Assembly: GCA_947683425.1 (NCBI GenBank)
Contig: CANTUQ010000037.1
Coordinates: 7,580,501 to 7,644,500 of the forward strand
From: Excoecaria cochinchinensis
Taxonomy: Eukaryota; Streptophyta; Magnoliopsida; Malpighiales; Euphorbiaceae
DNA length: 64,000 nucleotides
Direction: 5' to 3'
Below, in pieces: positions 1-12,341 of this stretch (position 1 is the stretch's first letter; the number at the start of each line of letters is the position of its first letter). The notes under the pieces were generated by a model. That model saw only the letters and a program-made list of their open reading frames with translations, was not told where the DNA came from and did no database searches. A program made the translations under genes and the position numbers.

Positions 1-713
1 CATATTCTTATCTTTGATCGTGTTAAAATTAATTGTTGGTTTATGGATCTAATAACTAAAAATTGATTTATGCACTGTCATAAGATCAGCATGTTCTTGG
101 ATTAATTTATTATTATTTGTGCATGATTATTTTCTTAGTTTTGAGATAATTATGTGCTGATTTTATTAGTTAATACTAAGAGAGGAAGAACTGAGAATAG
201 ATTGGAATTGAATGTTCTTGAATAGAGATTCGATGAATGTTTAGGAGTTTAACTGGATTTATATGCTAAGTGTTAAATTGTTCTGAATAAGGGAATTTAA
301 TACTTAAGAAAGATATTCTTGAAAAAGGTATCAGGCATAATTTGATCTAGTTTTTCCATAATCACTGGTATTTCTTCACAAATTAAGTCATTACAGTAAT
401 AAATTAAGGTGGATAGTCCTCTAGTGAAAGTTGTTTTAAATATTATTTTTCTTCTGCTACTGTTTCTATCTACGATTTTATTTGCTTGTTTAATTTTTGT
501 TTATTGATTATATTAGTTATGTGTTCCATTTACTCATTTTATCATCATTATAAACTCTGGGATCTCTTTTCTCTCTTTCAAACTCAATTTTCATTCTAAA
601 ACTAAAAATCAATTTATGCAGACACAAGTTTCCCTTGGGTTCGATATTTAGGGTCTTAATCTATATTTCCCTATATTACTAGCCGATCTAGTACACTTGC
701 TAGAAGCCGGTCA
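1..713 (-). mobile_element. TGACCGG-type repeat, partial copy cut by window start
   Basis: Read on the minus strand from position 713, this begins TGACCGG, then a TAGCAAGTGTAC block and an ATATCGAACCCAAGGG block. The same order and near-identical sequence occur at 13973-14680 on the plus strand, and a diverged version starts at 45864. The complete copy at 45864-47546 has TG...CA ends and a 5-bp target duplication, so this is probably an LTR-type element (solo LTR or non-coding retroelement). The copy runs off the left edge of the window. No coding sequence is visible. The superfamily is uncertain. Confidence 0.6.
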
Positions 714-1156
714 GAGGTACTTACTTGATAACAGGTAACTTGAAAAATTTTAGGAAATAGGCAAAAGAAACTTGCTGGAACTCAAAGAAAGCGAGGAAAA
801 AATTTGGCAGAGCTTCGCTAGGGATTGCAAAAGTGAAGAAAAAACTGCACAGGAATTGCCCTATTTATAGACAAAACTTTTGAGGCACGCCAACCGTCTC
901 GTTACTAGCAGCACGCTATGTGTAACGAAGCCATAATGGTTGTACAAAGAATGAAGCATCACCCTTGGAACACGTGCAACATTGAATGAAGACAGCTGTA
1001 CAAACAGGCGCGCCCCTTCGAAAAAAACATCGTGCAAAATTCAAAAGTCCTGCCAACTTATATCTCCCAAGCAAAATAAATAGAAGCGGGCACCATCCAA
1101 ATGGATTCACCTAAGGCAAATCTATGCCCGATCGGACCAGTTTGAGGGGGGACAAG
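714..1156. mobile_element. 3' internal end of a Tat-like retroelement
   Basis: Non-coding sequence ending in a purine-rich tract (GAGGGGGGACAAG), which sits directly before an LTR-like start at 1157. This is where the polypurine tract of an LTR retrotransposon is expected. A minus-strand TATA-like box (reverse complement of CTATTTATAG at 861-870) resembles the one at 13112-13121, so this may be the corresponding antisense promoter region of a second, truncated element. I see no intact ORF. Confidence 0.4.
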
Positions 1157-2747
1157 TGATAACCCTACAAATATCACTTGCATAATGACCCATTCAGTCG
1201 GCCCAATTGACTGGCAAGGCCTAACAAGCAAGAGTAGTAGGCGTGAGCTCCAAGGCAGCGCACACGCCCGATCGGCTGATGTGACCGCCAGTCCTATCAG
1301 CCGTCTGACATAAGGCAGCGCCCATGCCCATCAACTACTCCCTGTCACTTCGCCGCACACCTACTCTGTCTACAAGTCATCACATCCCAGGCACTCAAGT
1401 GCCACTCAAATGTCTCTTATAAATAGCCCAGCCAACGATGGCACCAGATATTAAATCTCTAGCATTCTATCTTTAAGCATTCTCTCTCTAAAAGCTACTA
1501 ACTTAAGTTTCGGAGTGCTTACGCCTGGTCCGACCGGACACTTTCTCTTGCAGGATCCACCTATCCGATCGGATCTTCCACTACAGACAAGCCAGCTCTC
1601 CTTCTATTTCAGATAAAGACTTTCTGTGCTTTATCAATTATCATCATCATTGGTATTTCATTATTTGTATTTTGCATTATTTAATCATGTTAAATTAAAT
1701 ATATACATTTTTTTATTTATTTTATTTTACTCTTCATCAATTTTCTTTTATTCTTTTTAATGCATTTTATTTAATTCATCTTATTTTCTACTTGTATATT
1801 ATTTTTGTTTTATTATTTCTTCATATTTTTATTGCATTGTTAATTATTTATTTCTTTATAATTTATGTGTTTACGCTTGTTGCGATACTAATATTTACTT
1901 TTTTATGATTTATTTATTTTTACTGTATTACTAACTATTTGTCTCTTTCATGTGAGTATTTCCCATTGAATGGAGATTTGGAGGTTAGGATTCATGGAAT
2001 TAATAATTTCTTTTTGTACTTTCTTCATTTTGCTATTATTTTAACTTAGATTTGTAATAATAAAATATCTTTTCACTTGTTAATGTAAAAACTCACAAAA
2101 AAAAGATTTTTACAAGTAAAATTGGATTTTTCTTAATAAAATAGGACCAATGTCCTAATTTTTTTCTCAAACCCTTTTTTATCAAAATGGGATCACTAAT
2201 CTCGGTTTGTAAAATCATTCATGAAACTCTTCGATTTTGTAAATATGTTCCCTCCAAATAAATGTCCCGTTTTATGTATATTATTTATTTAATTTTATAT
2301 CTTGGGGGATTGTATTTTTGTCCCATTTTCATTTTTGTAATTTATTTTGTATTTTAATTTTTTAGTTATCGCTTTTCTTTACCGCTTTATTCGATGCTTG
2401 TTACGCGCTTTAATTAAACTGGATGACATGTGAGAAAAAAGATAAAAATATAATAATTAAAGGCTCCCTTATATTTTTACCAAGGCATTAATAAGAGTGA
2501 AGTTCCAAACCACTCTCTGGTTTAAACCTCTGAGATTAGATGAATTTTTTCAATTTCTTGTAAATTAGGTGGCTACTCCAAAATATCTCAAAGGTAACTA
2601 AAGTTTCATGGGATTAGATGAACTTTCCTAATATTCTATTGGGAAGGGATTCCAAAATATCTTATGTTACCCAAAATCTAGACGCTAACCCTCTCGGACC
2701 CTAATAGCGGGCTTTCGAGGCCGATCGAGTTGTGCGCGCGTCACACA
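1157..2747 (+). mobile_element. Tat-type LTR (left)
   Basis: LTR-like unit starting TGATAACCC after a polypurine tract and ending near GTCACACA. It has a TATA box at 1416-1426 (CTTATAAATAG), GC-rich palindromic words on both sides of that box, then a T-rich half. From about 2130 on it matches the end of the right LTR (18180-18790): both carry a GGACCAATGTCC block, a GTTTTATGTAT block and a terminal CTAA(T/A)AGCGGG(C/T)TTTCG block. The 5' halves of the two LTRs differ, so they probably do not come from one recent insertion. Boundaries are approximate. Confidence 0.5.
1416..1426 (+). promoter_or_regulatory. TATA box of left LTR
   Basis: CTTATAAATAG, the typical form of a plant LTR promoter, about 260 bp into the LTR. 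Transcription would run into the pol region downstream. Confidence 0.5.
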
Positions 2748-2991
2748 GGCTTCACAGTTTTTAATGATGTCTTTGATTAGGATGTAGGGCTCATCAAACC
2801 GGCAGAGAATTTTTAGGATGAAAAAGTCATGACCCAAGACGTGGTTTGGAACCGAGAGACACCAGAAGAGGTTGTTACCAAAAAGCTCTTGGCTACCTGA
2901 GTGAAAGGGAAACAGAAGGTAAAAGATAAAACTCCCCCTAAGGCCTTTAAAGAAGCTCTATGCTACTACCCAACTGTCGGCTGCAACATCT
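2748..2991 (+). mobile_element. Short leader between LTR and pol; gag and protease missing
   Basis: Only about 240 bp separate the left LTR from sequence that leads straight into the N-terminal side of reverse transcriptase. A Ty3/gypsy element would normally have gag and protease here, over 1 kb of coding sequence. Nothing resembling a gag CCHC knuckle or a D(T/S)GA protease motif is visible, so the element looks internally deleted. I could not identify a convincing primer binding site. Confidence 0.4.
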
Positions 2992-5455
2992 GTGTCAGCA
3001 GGAAATGAAGAAGAAAATAGTTTTTTAGATGTTATTTTTATTCTTGAACTGTTTGATAATGATGTTTCAGATTCATTTTTTATCAATAAAATGAAAAATT
3101 TTGTTTACTTGTGTGATGTTTCTAATGATTTCACCATGCTTAATCGCAAACATGATGCATTCATATTTAATACTGATGTAACTCCATTTAATCTCGAAAC
3201 TTTGGAAAATCCAAATAAAATCTTGATAGCATCAAATATAACTCCTGAAGAGAGGTTAAAATTTGAGAGAATCTTAAAAAAATACGAAAAAATCTTTGCT
3301 TGGACCTATGAAGATATGCCAGGGGTTGACCGAGAATTTGTTGAGCATGTTATACCCATATACCCAGATCATAAGCCAGTAAATCAAAAACTCACAAGGC
3401 TTCGACCAGAATAAGAAAAGAAAGTAAAAGAAGAAGTCCATAAGCAAATTAAGGCCAAGTTTCTTATAGAGATTCAATACCTGACTTGGCTAGCTAATGT
3501 GGTTCCAGTAGCCAAAAAGAATGGAAAAGTTCAAGTGTGTGTGGACTACTGTGATTGGAATAAGGCTTATCCAAAAGATGATTTTTCCTTGCCTCACATT
3601 GACATCCTCGTGGACAGTGCAGCTGCTTGTATAATGTATAGATTCGTAGATGGATATGCTTGGTATAATCAAACCCTCAACAAGATAGTTGATCGGATCA
3701 AGATGGCCTTTATCACTGAATGGGGTACCTTCGCTTATAGGGTGATGCCTTTTGGACTGAAATACGCAGGTGCCACCTATCAAAGAATGGCCATCAAAAT
3801 TCTTAATGACCTAATTCACAAAGAAGTAGAAGTGTATGTCGATGATATGATGATCAAGTCGGCTACTAAAAAAGGCCATTTCGATGCTTTGGAAAAGTTA
3901 TTTCAAAGGATTGATAAGTAAAATTTACGGTTGAGCCCTAAGAAATGTATTTTTAGAGTTACCTTCGAAAAATTATTGGGACACGTCGTAAGCCAGAGAG
4001 GAATTGAAATCGATCCGGATAAAGTTAAGGCCATTAGAGAAATGCTCGTGCCCTAGAAAGAAAAAGATGTCAGGAGTTTCTTGGGAAGGTTACAGTATAT
4101 CAGCAGATTCATTACTAAGCTTACTTCCATTTATGAGCCAATTTTTAAGTTGCTTAGGAAAGACCAGCCTGTGAAATGGAATGATGATTGTCAGAAGGCT
4201 TTTGACACCATTAAGGAATACTTACTGAAACCCCCAGTTTTAAAACCACCTCAGCCGGTCAAGCCTCTAATTCTGTACTTAGCCATAGAGGATGGATCTG
4301 TAGGTGCCATAATGGCCTAAGAAGACGAGTTTGGAGTAGAATTTGCAGTTTGTTACCTTAGTAAGAAGTTTCTCCCTTACGAAATTAAGTATGTCGAGGT
4401 CGGGAAAATATGCCCAGCAGTAATTTGGGCCTCTAAGAAGTTAAGGTATTACTTTCATTCTTACTAGGTACAGGCTATCGCTAAACAGAATTCTCTCAGG
4501 TATCTCTAAGAGGCACCTTCTTTGCTGGGAAAAATGGGAAGATGGTTGTTGTTGTTATACGAATTCGACATTCAATACATTACCAGAAAACCCATCAAAG
4601 GCCGTGCTGTAGCGGAATTCTTAGCAGATCATCCCATTAAAGGAGATCAAGTCGAGTATAACTACCTAGAAGAAGATGTTATGGGCATTGCAGTTCAGGA
4701 TTGGCAATTGTATTTTGATGGGGTGGTTAATAATAAGGGGGCAGGAGCAGGAATTATCCTTATAACCCCAGACGATGAAAAACTGCCATTGGCTAAGAAG
4801 TTAAGGTATAGACCCATCAATAATAAAGCTAAGTACGAATCTTGCATTTTCGGGCTGGAAGCACTGATAGCCTTGGGGACAAAGAATTTGGGGATTCATC
4901 ACTAGTAATCTACCAGATTCAAGGTGATTGATGCCATATGTGAAGCACTTAAAGATGTTGAGCAATCGGTTTGAAATATGCACTTTTCATTTCGTTCCAA
5001 GAGATGAGAATCAGTTAACAGACACACTCGCAACTTTGGTGTCAATATGGGATAATCCAGAAGGGGAAGTTATAAAGCCTTTTTTATCTCAAGTTCTGAG
5101 AAGCCCAATTTTGAGTCCGAATAAATCATGGAAGTTGAAAAAGCTGATGAAAAAACATGGTACTATGATATTCAAAATTATCTAGAAAAGACAATATTCC
5201 CAGAAGAAGCCACCGAAAAGGATCAAAGGTTAATCCGCAAACTGTCTACCCAATTCATTAGCTTAGATAGTGTGTTATACAAAAGGCAAGCCGATGGCAT
5301 TCAGCTAAGATGTTTAGGTGAGAAAGAAGCTAAGAAGGTTATAGAGAAACCTCGTGCTAGGGTTTGTAGAGCCCGCATGAATGGCCTGACATTAGCAAAG
5401 AAAATCATGCGATAAGGGACTGGCTCACAATAGATACAGATTGCTCAAAATATAT
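2992..5455 (+). pseudogene. Tat-type Ty3/gypsy pol: reverse transcriptase and two RNase H domains, broken
   Basis: Remnant of a retrotransposon polymerase. The reverse transcriptase spans about 3230-4080, with the catalytic YVDDMM motif at 3835-3852 and the LPHIDILVD-like fold upstream. A conventional RNase H follows (about 4250-4640), then a second, archaeal-type RNase H (about 4690-5060) marked by LYFDGVVNNKGAGAGI at about 4711-4758. Two consecutive RNase H domains are characteristic of the Tat lineage. Stop codons interrupt it at about 3412, 3919, 4054, 4318, 4465, 4507 and 4903, and there is a frame change near 4920. The zinc-finger region of integrase begins at the 3' end and is cut by the insertion starting at 5461. 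It cannot encode an active protein as it stands. Confidence 0.85.
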
Positions 5456-6726
5456 GAAGTTGTAACATCCTTAACACTCTATAGTCTATACTATACCTAC
5501 AGTAAATAGACGCCACAATAATCTCATCAATACTGACAATACAGGACCATGATATAATGCACAGTTTAGTAAAAAATTTTCAAATTCTAACATCAATTAT
5601 ACTCATAAGCAAAATAATAAGAACAATAAAGTAGTTCACTGAAAATCGTATACAGGCCATACCTAAGCTTACACATCTGCATTTGATCCACAACTCGACT
5701 GCCATCGATAATCCAGCCACTTAAAACTTCCTATCTTCACAACCTGCACGCAGCAACAACACTACACGCTGAGCATTGAAATGCCCAATGGTGGATACAT
5801 ATCTTAAATTTTCCATGACTAATATAATATGCATGAGCACACAAACCTTTTTTATGTATTTAGACTATATGAACATTGCAATCTTTAAATTTACTTAATT
5901 TTTTTGTCTTACAATAATGTCTTATTCAATCCTTTATTTCAGTTGCTTATCGTTGTATCTTTTGTACCGTTCAGTAATTATACCTTAACATTTCCATTTC
6001 AGTTATTAGCATTACTTTTGACTGCACTGTTATCCTTAACCTTAATACTTTTACGTTCAATCCACTATTTAATATTCAATCATATTTAGGTATAACATCA
6101 ATTACTGAATTATTTTCTAGAACAGTTATTGTTTCTTCATTATGCCCCTTGTTCTATTCTATTAATACTAATCTTTTTATGCTTTACGTTTATGTTACTA
6201 TTTTTTCATTTAATTGTTTCTTTTACAGTACCATGATTAAAGCTGTAATCAAAATACATTTACATTATTTTCTATTTAATTTCAATCAGTTATATTTATA
6301 ATACTTTTAAATTACCAATACTGTCTCTCAGCACACTTACTTATCTATATACTTAATATTCCTATTAATAACTATCTCATAATTTATTTCAGTATTATTG
6401 TGATCCATGATACCGTTATTAATAGCAACATCTGAATTACCCATTTTATTAATATTATCATCGTAACAATTAACATTGTTTCTTCATTAGCTTTTAACAT
6501 TTTACTGACAGTTCTAAATTTTTTCAGTTATAAGATTTAATGACTCAGTAATAACCTAACCTTTCAATAACTTTTCAATTATTTATTAACATTTTTACTT
6601 TTATGTGTATTATATACTAAAGACTTTAAATTCCATTTATTTTTTTTCCGCATAACTAACTCATAATTATGCTACTTGTTAATTATCTTATACTATTTTT
6701 TATTTATTTCTGATAATTCATTTTCT

Positions 6727-6727
<1 letters not shown>

Positions 6728-6772
<45 letters not shown>
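6728..6772. repeat. (AT)n microsatellite
   Basis: Uninterrupted alternating A and T for about 44 bases inside the 5.5 kb insertion. Confidence 0.95.
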
Positions 6773-6776
<4 letters not shown>

Positions 6777-8769
6777 CCTGGTTTATCTTTTTTAATAGCA
6801 TTGCCGCTACTCATTGTTACAATTAATATAATTTGACTATTGCCAATATTAACAGTTCCATACTTGTGTCTTTACTTTAATTTAAATATTGACATAAACT
6901 TTAATGTCAGAGTTAACACTATCATTATAATTATTCTTATTATAAATTTCTTCATTTATATTCTGTAATACAAGTATCATTCATAATACTTATCAATTAC
7001 ATTTTAATCCTTAAATTTACATTTCTATTGTCAATTTGCAATTTAATCTCTACACTTCTCACTAATTTATAGGAATGCCATTAATTTACTTATTATTATC
7101 TTTATTTTATTATCTATCATGCAATTGCCACTTAATCTTTATCGAATTATTACTCTTTTACTATTTTACATTTAAATCCTTTAAACATTACTAAAACTAC
7201 AATTTTGCCCTTGAACAATTATTTTCTTATTCAATTATTTACATGTAATAATCTTTATAATCTTTATTCAAAATCATTCATGCACTTAATATAATTAACT
7301 ATCCACATAACTAAATTCACATGCATGCCTCATGAATATAAATAATACATTTAATATCAATTATTCCAATATTTAATTCATTTAATTTCTATACTTGCAA
7401 AAATATTCTTAATGTCAATTAAATCACTCATTTAAGGAAATAAACATATATAGTGCACAAAAAATTTCATATTTGAATTTAAGTCCTCATATTATATCAT
7501 ATTTACGTTTAGGTCCTTTAACTATGCCATATTTACACTTAGGTCCTCAACTTTTTCAATAATTCCAATTATTTACTTATCTTTTCCAATAATTCCATAT
7601 ATGTCCCTTCTTTTCACCTAATTACCAAATTACCCTTTTTATTTACTCTTAATTACCAATTTACCCTTCTTTTTACCTAATTTCCATCTTTACCCTTTTA
7701 TGATTTACCAAATTACTTTTCAGTCCCTACTTTACCACTTTTATACCGATTTTCCATTTTATCCCTATATTTTATCTAAATTACAAAATTACCCTTATGA
7801 TTACACTCTTTACCAATTAAGTGTAAATTTACCATTAAATCACTTAATTAAGGGCATTTACACGTTTAATACACATAAAAGTCCATATTGTCCATTTTAT
7901 CCCTAATTATGGCAAAATTACAATTAGGTCCTTAAACTTTACCAAAATTACCATAATGCCATTAATTCATTTTCTTTTACCATTTTACATTACTCAACAT
8001 GCAAATTACTTTTTTGCCCTTCAATTATCAATTTCATGCCAAATTATATTTTAGTCCTTAAATAGTTACCAATTTTCAGATTTAACCAATTAATGACATT
8101 TTTACCCTTATTAACCTTTAATAACATACATGTGGATAAAATTTCCATTATGTCCTCCAACTAAATTTCCATTATGTCCTCAAACTTTTTACATAATTCC
8201 AATTATGTCCATTTTTATTCAAATATCACTTCAATCACAATTTAAACATTTTTAGCTCATTTTTACCAAATTGCCCCCTGTACAGTACCGGCAGACATCT
8301 ATATCAGGATAAATGAGACGCGAACCCCTAAAAGCTCGAATAACCCGAAGGACCCCGAAAGGTCACTTTAGTCTTTAATACATACCAGAGGAATCACGAG
8401 GGACCACCTCTGTCTTTAAATACTTTTCAAAATATTTAACTTTTAAATATAGTGAGGTAGGACCGTCATTGGCCTATAGAAAAGTGAGACGTCATGCTCA
8501 CACCCACGGTCTTATGTCTCTATGGGTCTTATGTCTTTATGGCTAGCCAACATATCCTAAACTAGACTTGACTATCGGAATACTACATGGGGCACCAATA
8601 ATCCATTTTTCATGTCTTTAAGTTATCATTCATACCTTTCATGGAATTTCATCATATTATTCCATTTTTTTCATACAATTCAATCATTATACATGTGATT
8701 ATCATCATCATACCATCACATGCCATAAAAGCTCATTATTCCATCATGGTACACATGTATACATACATG

Positions 8770-9345
8770 CACACATTCGACCAACATACTAACTTTTCAC
8801 CATTTTTTTATCAACTTTAACATTTATTTAGGCAATTCACATGTTGAATAACATAGCCATGCCATTATTTCACATTAAAACATATCAAAATCATACCTTT
8901 ACCCATTCGGCCTCACATGCACATCATGCACCATGCAACTTTTTCATGTTCTAACACATGCCATTAGTTAGTTCACATGCCAAATACCATGTGTGCACCA
9001 TAAACATGCCATAAACATGATCATACATCATGAAAAACCCATGTATACCATTCGGCCTACATACTAATCTTTCACTCTCAATTCTTTTCATCAAATTTAA
9101 CATTTATTTAGGTCATTTTCATGTTGTGTATCATAGCATGCCATTATTTCTCATAAAAACACATCAAAATCATGCCTTTATGTGTAATATCTATTCGGCC
9201 ATACATGCACATCATGTATCATGTAAGTTTTACATACTCTAACACATACTATTAGATAGATCTCATGCCAAATATCATGTATACATTATAAACATGTCAT
9301 AAACATCATCAAAACACACAGAAATCACATAAAATTCGGCCTACA
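8770..9345. repeat. About 280-bp tandem repeat, two units
   Basis: Two consecutive degenerate units. Each runs from a CATACTAAC/TTTTCAC block through AACATTTATTTAGG, a CATGCCATTATTTC block, an ATTCGGCC...CATGCACATCATG block and CATAAACATG, and the next unit starts again at about 9050 and 9343. The period is about 275-286 bp by eye. It lies in the 5.5 kb insertion and has no ORF. Confidence 0.6.
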
Positions 9346-10979
9346 TAGTAACTTTTCCTACAAATTTTGTTTTCTCACTTTAAGCTTTCATATCATCATT
9401 TTTAACCTTCCTAAACATGAATATCAAGTTATATTCAATTAAACATGCCTTTTTCCACATACTGTATGTTTAAATATAACTAAAAATCATACTTTTAACA
9501 TGGAAAAAGGAGGATATTGTATCCACTAACTTTAGATTCATTTTCTCCATACTTTAATCTTCCTTTCCATTGCTTTGCTCCATGAAATATCACCATCTCC
9601 TTTGAAATCCTTAAGTGGCCGAATTTTCTCATCAAAGAAACCACCATTATTTCACTTCATTTATTCAATATAGCATCATAAACATTATCTACATATCCTA
9701 AAATACCTATAGGAACCTTTAAAATAATTTAAAAATATCAATTTTACATACCTCAATTTGATACATAAACTCTTTCACTTATGTTCTCTCACTTCTTCCA
9801 CTTCAAATGAACTCTAATCATCACCATTATATTGTAGAGAGGCTAAAATTTGTTTAGGGGGCTTGGATTTGGGGAGAGACAAAGAGAGAATTGAAGAAAA
9901 TGGAGGAAAAATCAAGATGAACAATTATGCCTTATGGAGGAGGAGGAGAGCTGCTGGAATTCTAGGGATTTATCTAGAGAAATATGATATTCCAGCCTTT
10001 GTATAGCCTCTCCTAATGGGCCAATCAATTGGGCCAAACTAAAAGCCCATTTAGATAATTTAAGCCAATTTTCCAACCAAAAATAATTTTTTTCACTTTC
10101 CAATCTCAATTCTTCCCAAAATAAATTTCATAAATCTTAAAATATATAATTTAACCTCCACATAAAATTTTAGCTCAATCGGAGACCGTTTTTCGGTTCG
10201 ATAATTTCTTACCAATCCGATAACTCAATTTTCTGTCTCACCGTAAAATTTATTTTTCATTACCATTTGATTTTCCATAATATTTCAAGTAAGTCCATAC
10301 TTTCATATAATTTTTCTGAGGTCCATAACTCCATTTAGACTCCGGTCAAACTAGTCAAACCAAAGTCAACTGGTCCAACCAGTCCAGTTGGTCCGGTTCA
10401 TTGGTTGAACCGGTTCGGTTTATTTTTTATCCTTAGCTTCCATTTTACTCTTAATAGCTCATTTGACATTTGTTCCACCTTAATCAAGGTCCATCTCCGG
10501 TTCGGTTCAATTAAACCAGTCCGATTCACTCATTTTTTAGTGTCATCATAAAATTACTTTTTCACTACCAAATTGTTTTACACACTATTCTGAGTCCATT
10601 TTTACCTTCAGATAAATTTTCGGAGGTCGTTTACTACTTTTAAAGTTTCGGTCAAATTTCGATCAAAGCTTGTTACTATTTGAATTGAACTAGAGGCATT
10701 TCTTCAATTTAACTTTCGGGAACTTATTTGACCTCATTTTCACTCCAAATTTTACCACTAGACTCCTTATAACTTGTAATTTCCAATACTCTAATATAAT
10801 ATTTTTCACAGGGTTCTCGAAAAAGTCATCCATCAAGGGCTTTCCTTACGTGAGCACGTTTAACATTTCGTCTCTTCTGCCGTTTAGGATCCAATTACTG
10901 ATATTTTTTTCCTGAAATTCATACTACATACTTTACAGATTTCACTGATTACTACTGATTCGGTATTCGGGCCATTACA

Positions 10980-11921
10980 GAAGCAGTGTCAATTGTGCCA
11001 ACAGTACGCGGATTTGAGGCATCTGCCGATCTCAGAGTTGCATAATTTAACATCGCCATGGCTATTTGCAGCTTGGGGTATAGACATCATGGGCGAGATA
11101 CATCCTACAGCTTCTAATGGACACAGGTTCATAATAGTTGCCATTGATTACTTTATAAAGTGGGTTGAGGCCGAATCTTTCAAGAAGATTGACGCCCGGG
11201 ACATGGCTAAGTTCATCGAGTGAAATTTGATATGTAGATATGGCCTCCCACACCACATTATGTCCGATAATGGAGTACAATTTAAGGCTGAAACTAAAAA
11301 ACTACTCTAAAAATATGGCATCGAACATCACAAATTCTCTCCATATAGCCCACAGGCCAACGGGAATGTCGAGGCGGCTAATAAGCATGTTAAGAGGATT
11401 TTTTTCCAAAATGGTCCAGAATTACAAAAATTGGGCAGAAAAGCTACCTTTTGCATTGTGGGGTTATAGAACCACTATTAGATTCCATAGGAACCACACC
11501 TTACTCTTTGGTGTATGGGACGGAAGCATTATTGTCGGTTGAGGTAGAGCTCAGGTCCTTAAGAGTAGCCCTGGAAGCTCAGATCCCAGACGCCGAATGG
11601 GCACAACAGTGGTTGCAGCAATTAAATCTGTTAGATAAAGACAGACTATGGGCTTATTATCATAACCAAGTTTATCAGAAAAGGCTCACCCGATCATTCG
11701 GAAAGAAGGTTACAAAGCATCCGCTAAAAGAAGGAGATCTGGTTTTTAAACAAATAAGGCCAGGTGTTTTAGACATACGCTGTAAATTCAGACCAACATG
11801 GGATCGTCTATTTGTCTTTAAAAAGGTGCTATCAAAGGGAGCAGCAATTCTAACAGACAGCAATGGAAATGAGTTCAAAGAACCAGTGAACGTTGACAGA
11901 CTTAAAAAGTTCCATGGTTAA
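10980..11921 (+). pseudogene. Tat-type integrase, C-terminal part of the split pol
   Basis: Continuation of the pol interrupted at 5461. The second half of the integrase zinc finger (CQLCQQYADL) is followed by the catalytic core. The three acidic residues of the DD35E triad are visible: D in WGIDIMG (about 11086), D in MSDNG (about 11265) and E in GNVEAANK (about 11370). A stop codon sits at 11221-11223 and the frame shifts after it, with another shift near 11460. The C-terminal domain then continues in one frame to a stop at 11919-11921. The enzyme joined retroelement cDNA to chromosomal DNA. This copy is not functional. Confidence 0.85.
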
Positions 11922-12341
11922 AGAATAAATGTCTCGCAGGTCGAAAATCAAAAAACGATGGCCTTCCTAAAATTGGCCACCCCGCTAGGGTAAAAATCGA
12001 AAAAATGCATCATGGGCAAAAATTAGGAGTTGAGAGAAAATATCTAATCAAGGAAACCAGAGAGGGCTGATTGAAAACAGAAGTTTTGATGCTTACAAGA
12101 TCTACCTTAAGATTAGATGTAGTTCTGCATTATTGATTCATATTAAAGGATGATCATGTATGGTGAAATCATGTTGAAAAGTACTCAATTATGCAAATAA
12201 ATAAATAAATAACTAAAGCTGCTGGAATGGGTAGGGTTTACTCCAGGCAAAAATAAGCCATAGGGTTATGTGAAAATCCGAAATGACGCATCTCCCACTA
12301 AGAAAAGCTAGTGTGAAAATCCACAAGGGACGTACTACTTT
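11922..12341. other. Non-coding spacer after integrase
   Basis: No ORF or recognised motif in this 420-bp stretch. It belongs to the long 3' internal region of the Tat element, between integrase and the antisense ORF. Confidence 0.5.

Larger units (their letters stand above)
5461..10979. mobile_element. 5.5 kb solo-LTR-like insertion inside pol
   Basis: Begins TGTAACATCC and ends GGGCCATTACA, so TG...CA. The flanks are GAAGT (5456-5460) and GAAGC (10980-10984), a 5-bp target duplication with one mismatch. The insertion splits the HHCC zinc finger of the Tat integrase: coding sequence stops at the flank and resumes with the CQLCQQ motif at 10987. There are no convincing ORFs in 5.5 kb, which fits a very long solo LTR such as those of Tekay/Del-type chromoviruses. 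TGTAACACCC-like starts and GGTGTTACA-like ends occur in that group; the assignment is inference. Inside are an (AT)n tract at 6728-6772, a long ATTACC/TTTACCC-rich stretch (about 7440-8280), a TA-poor block at 8281-8540 and a tandem repeat at about 8770-9345. Confidence 0.7.
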
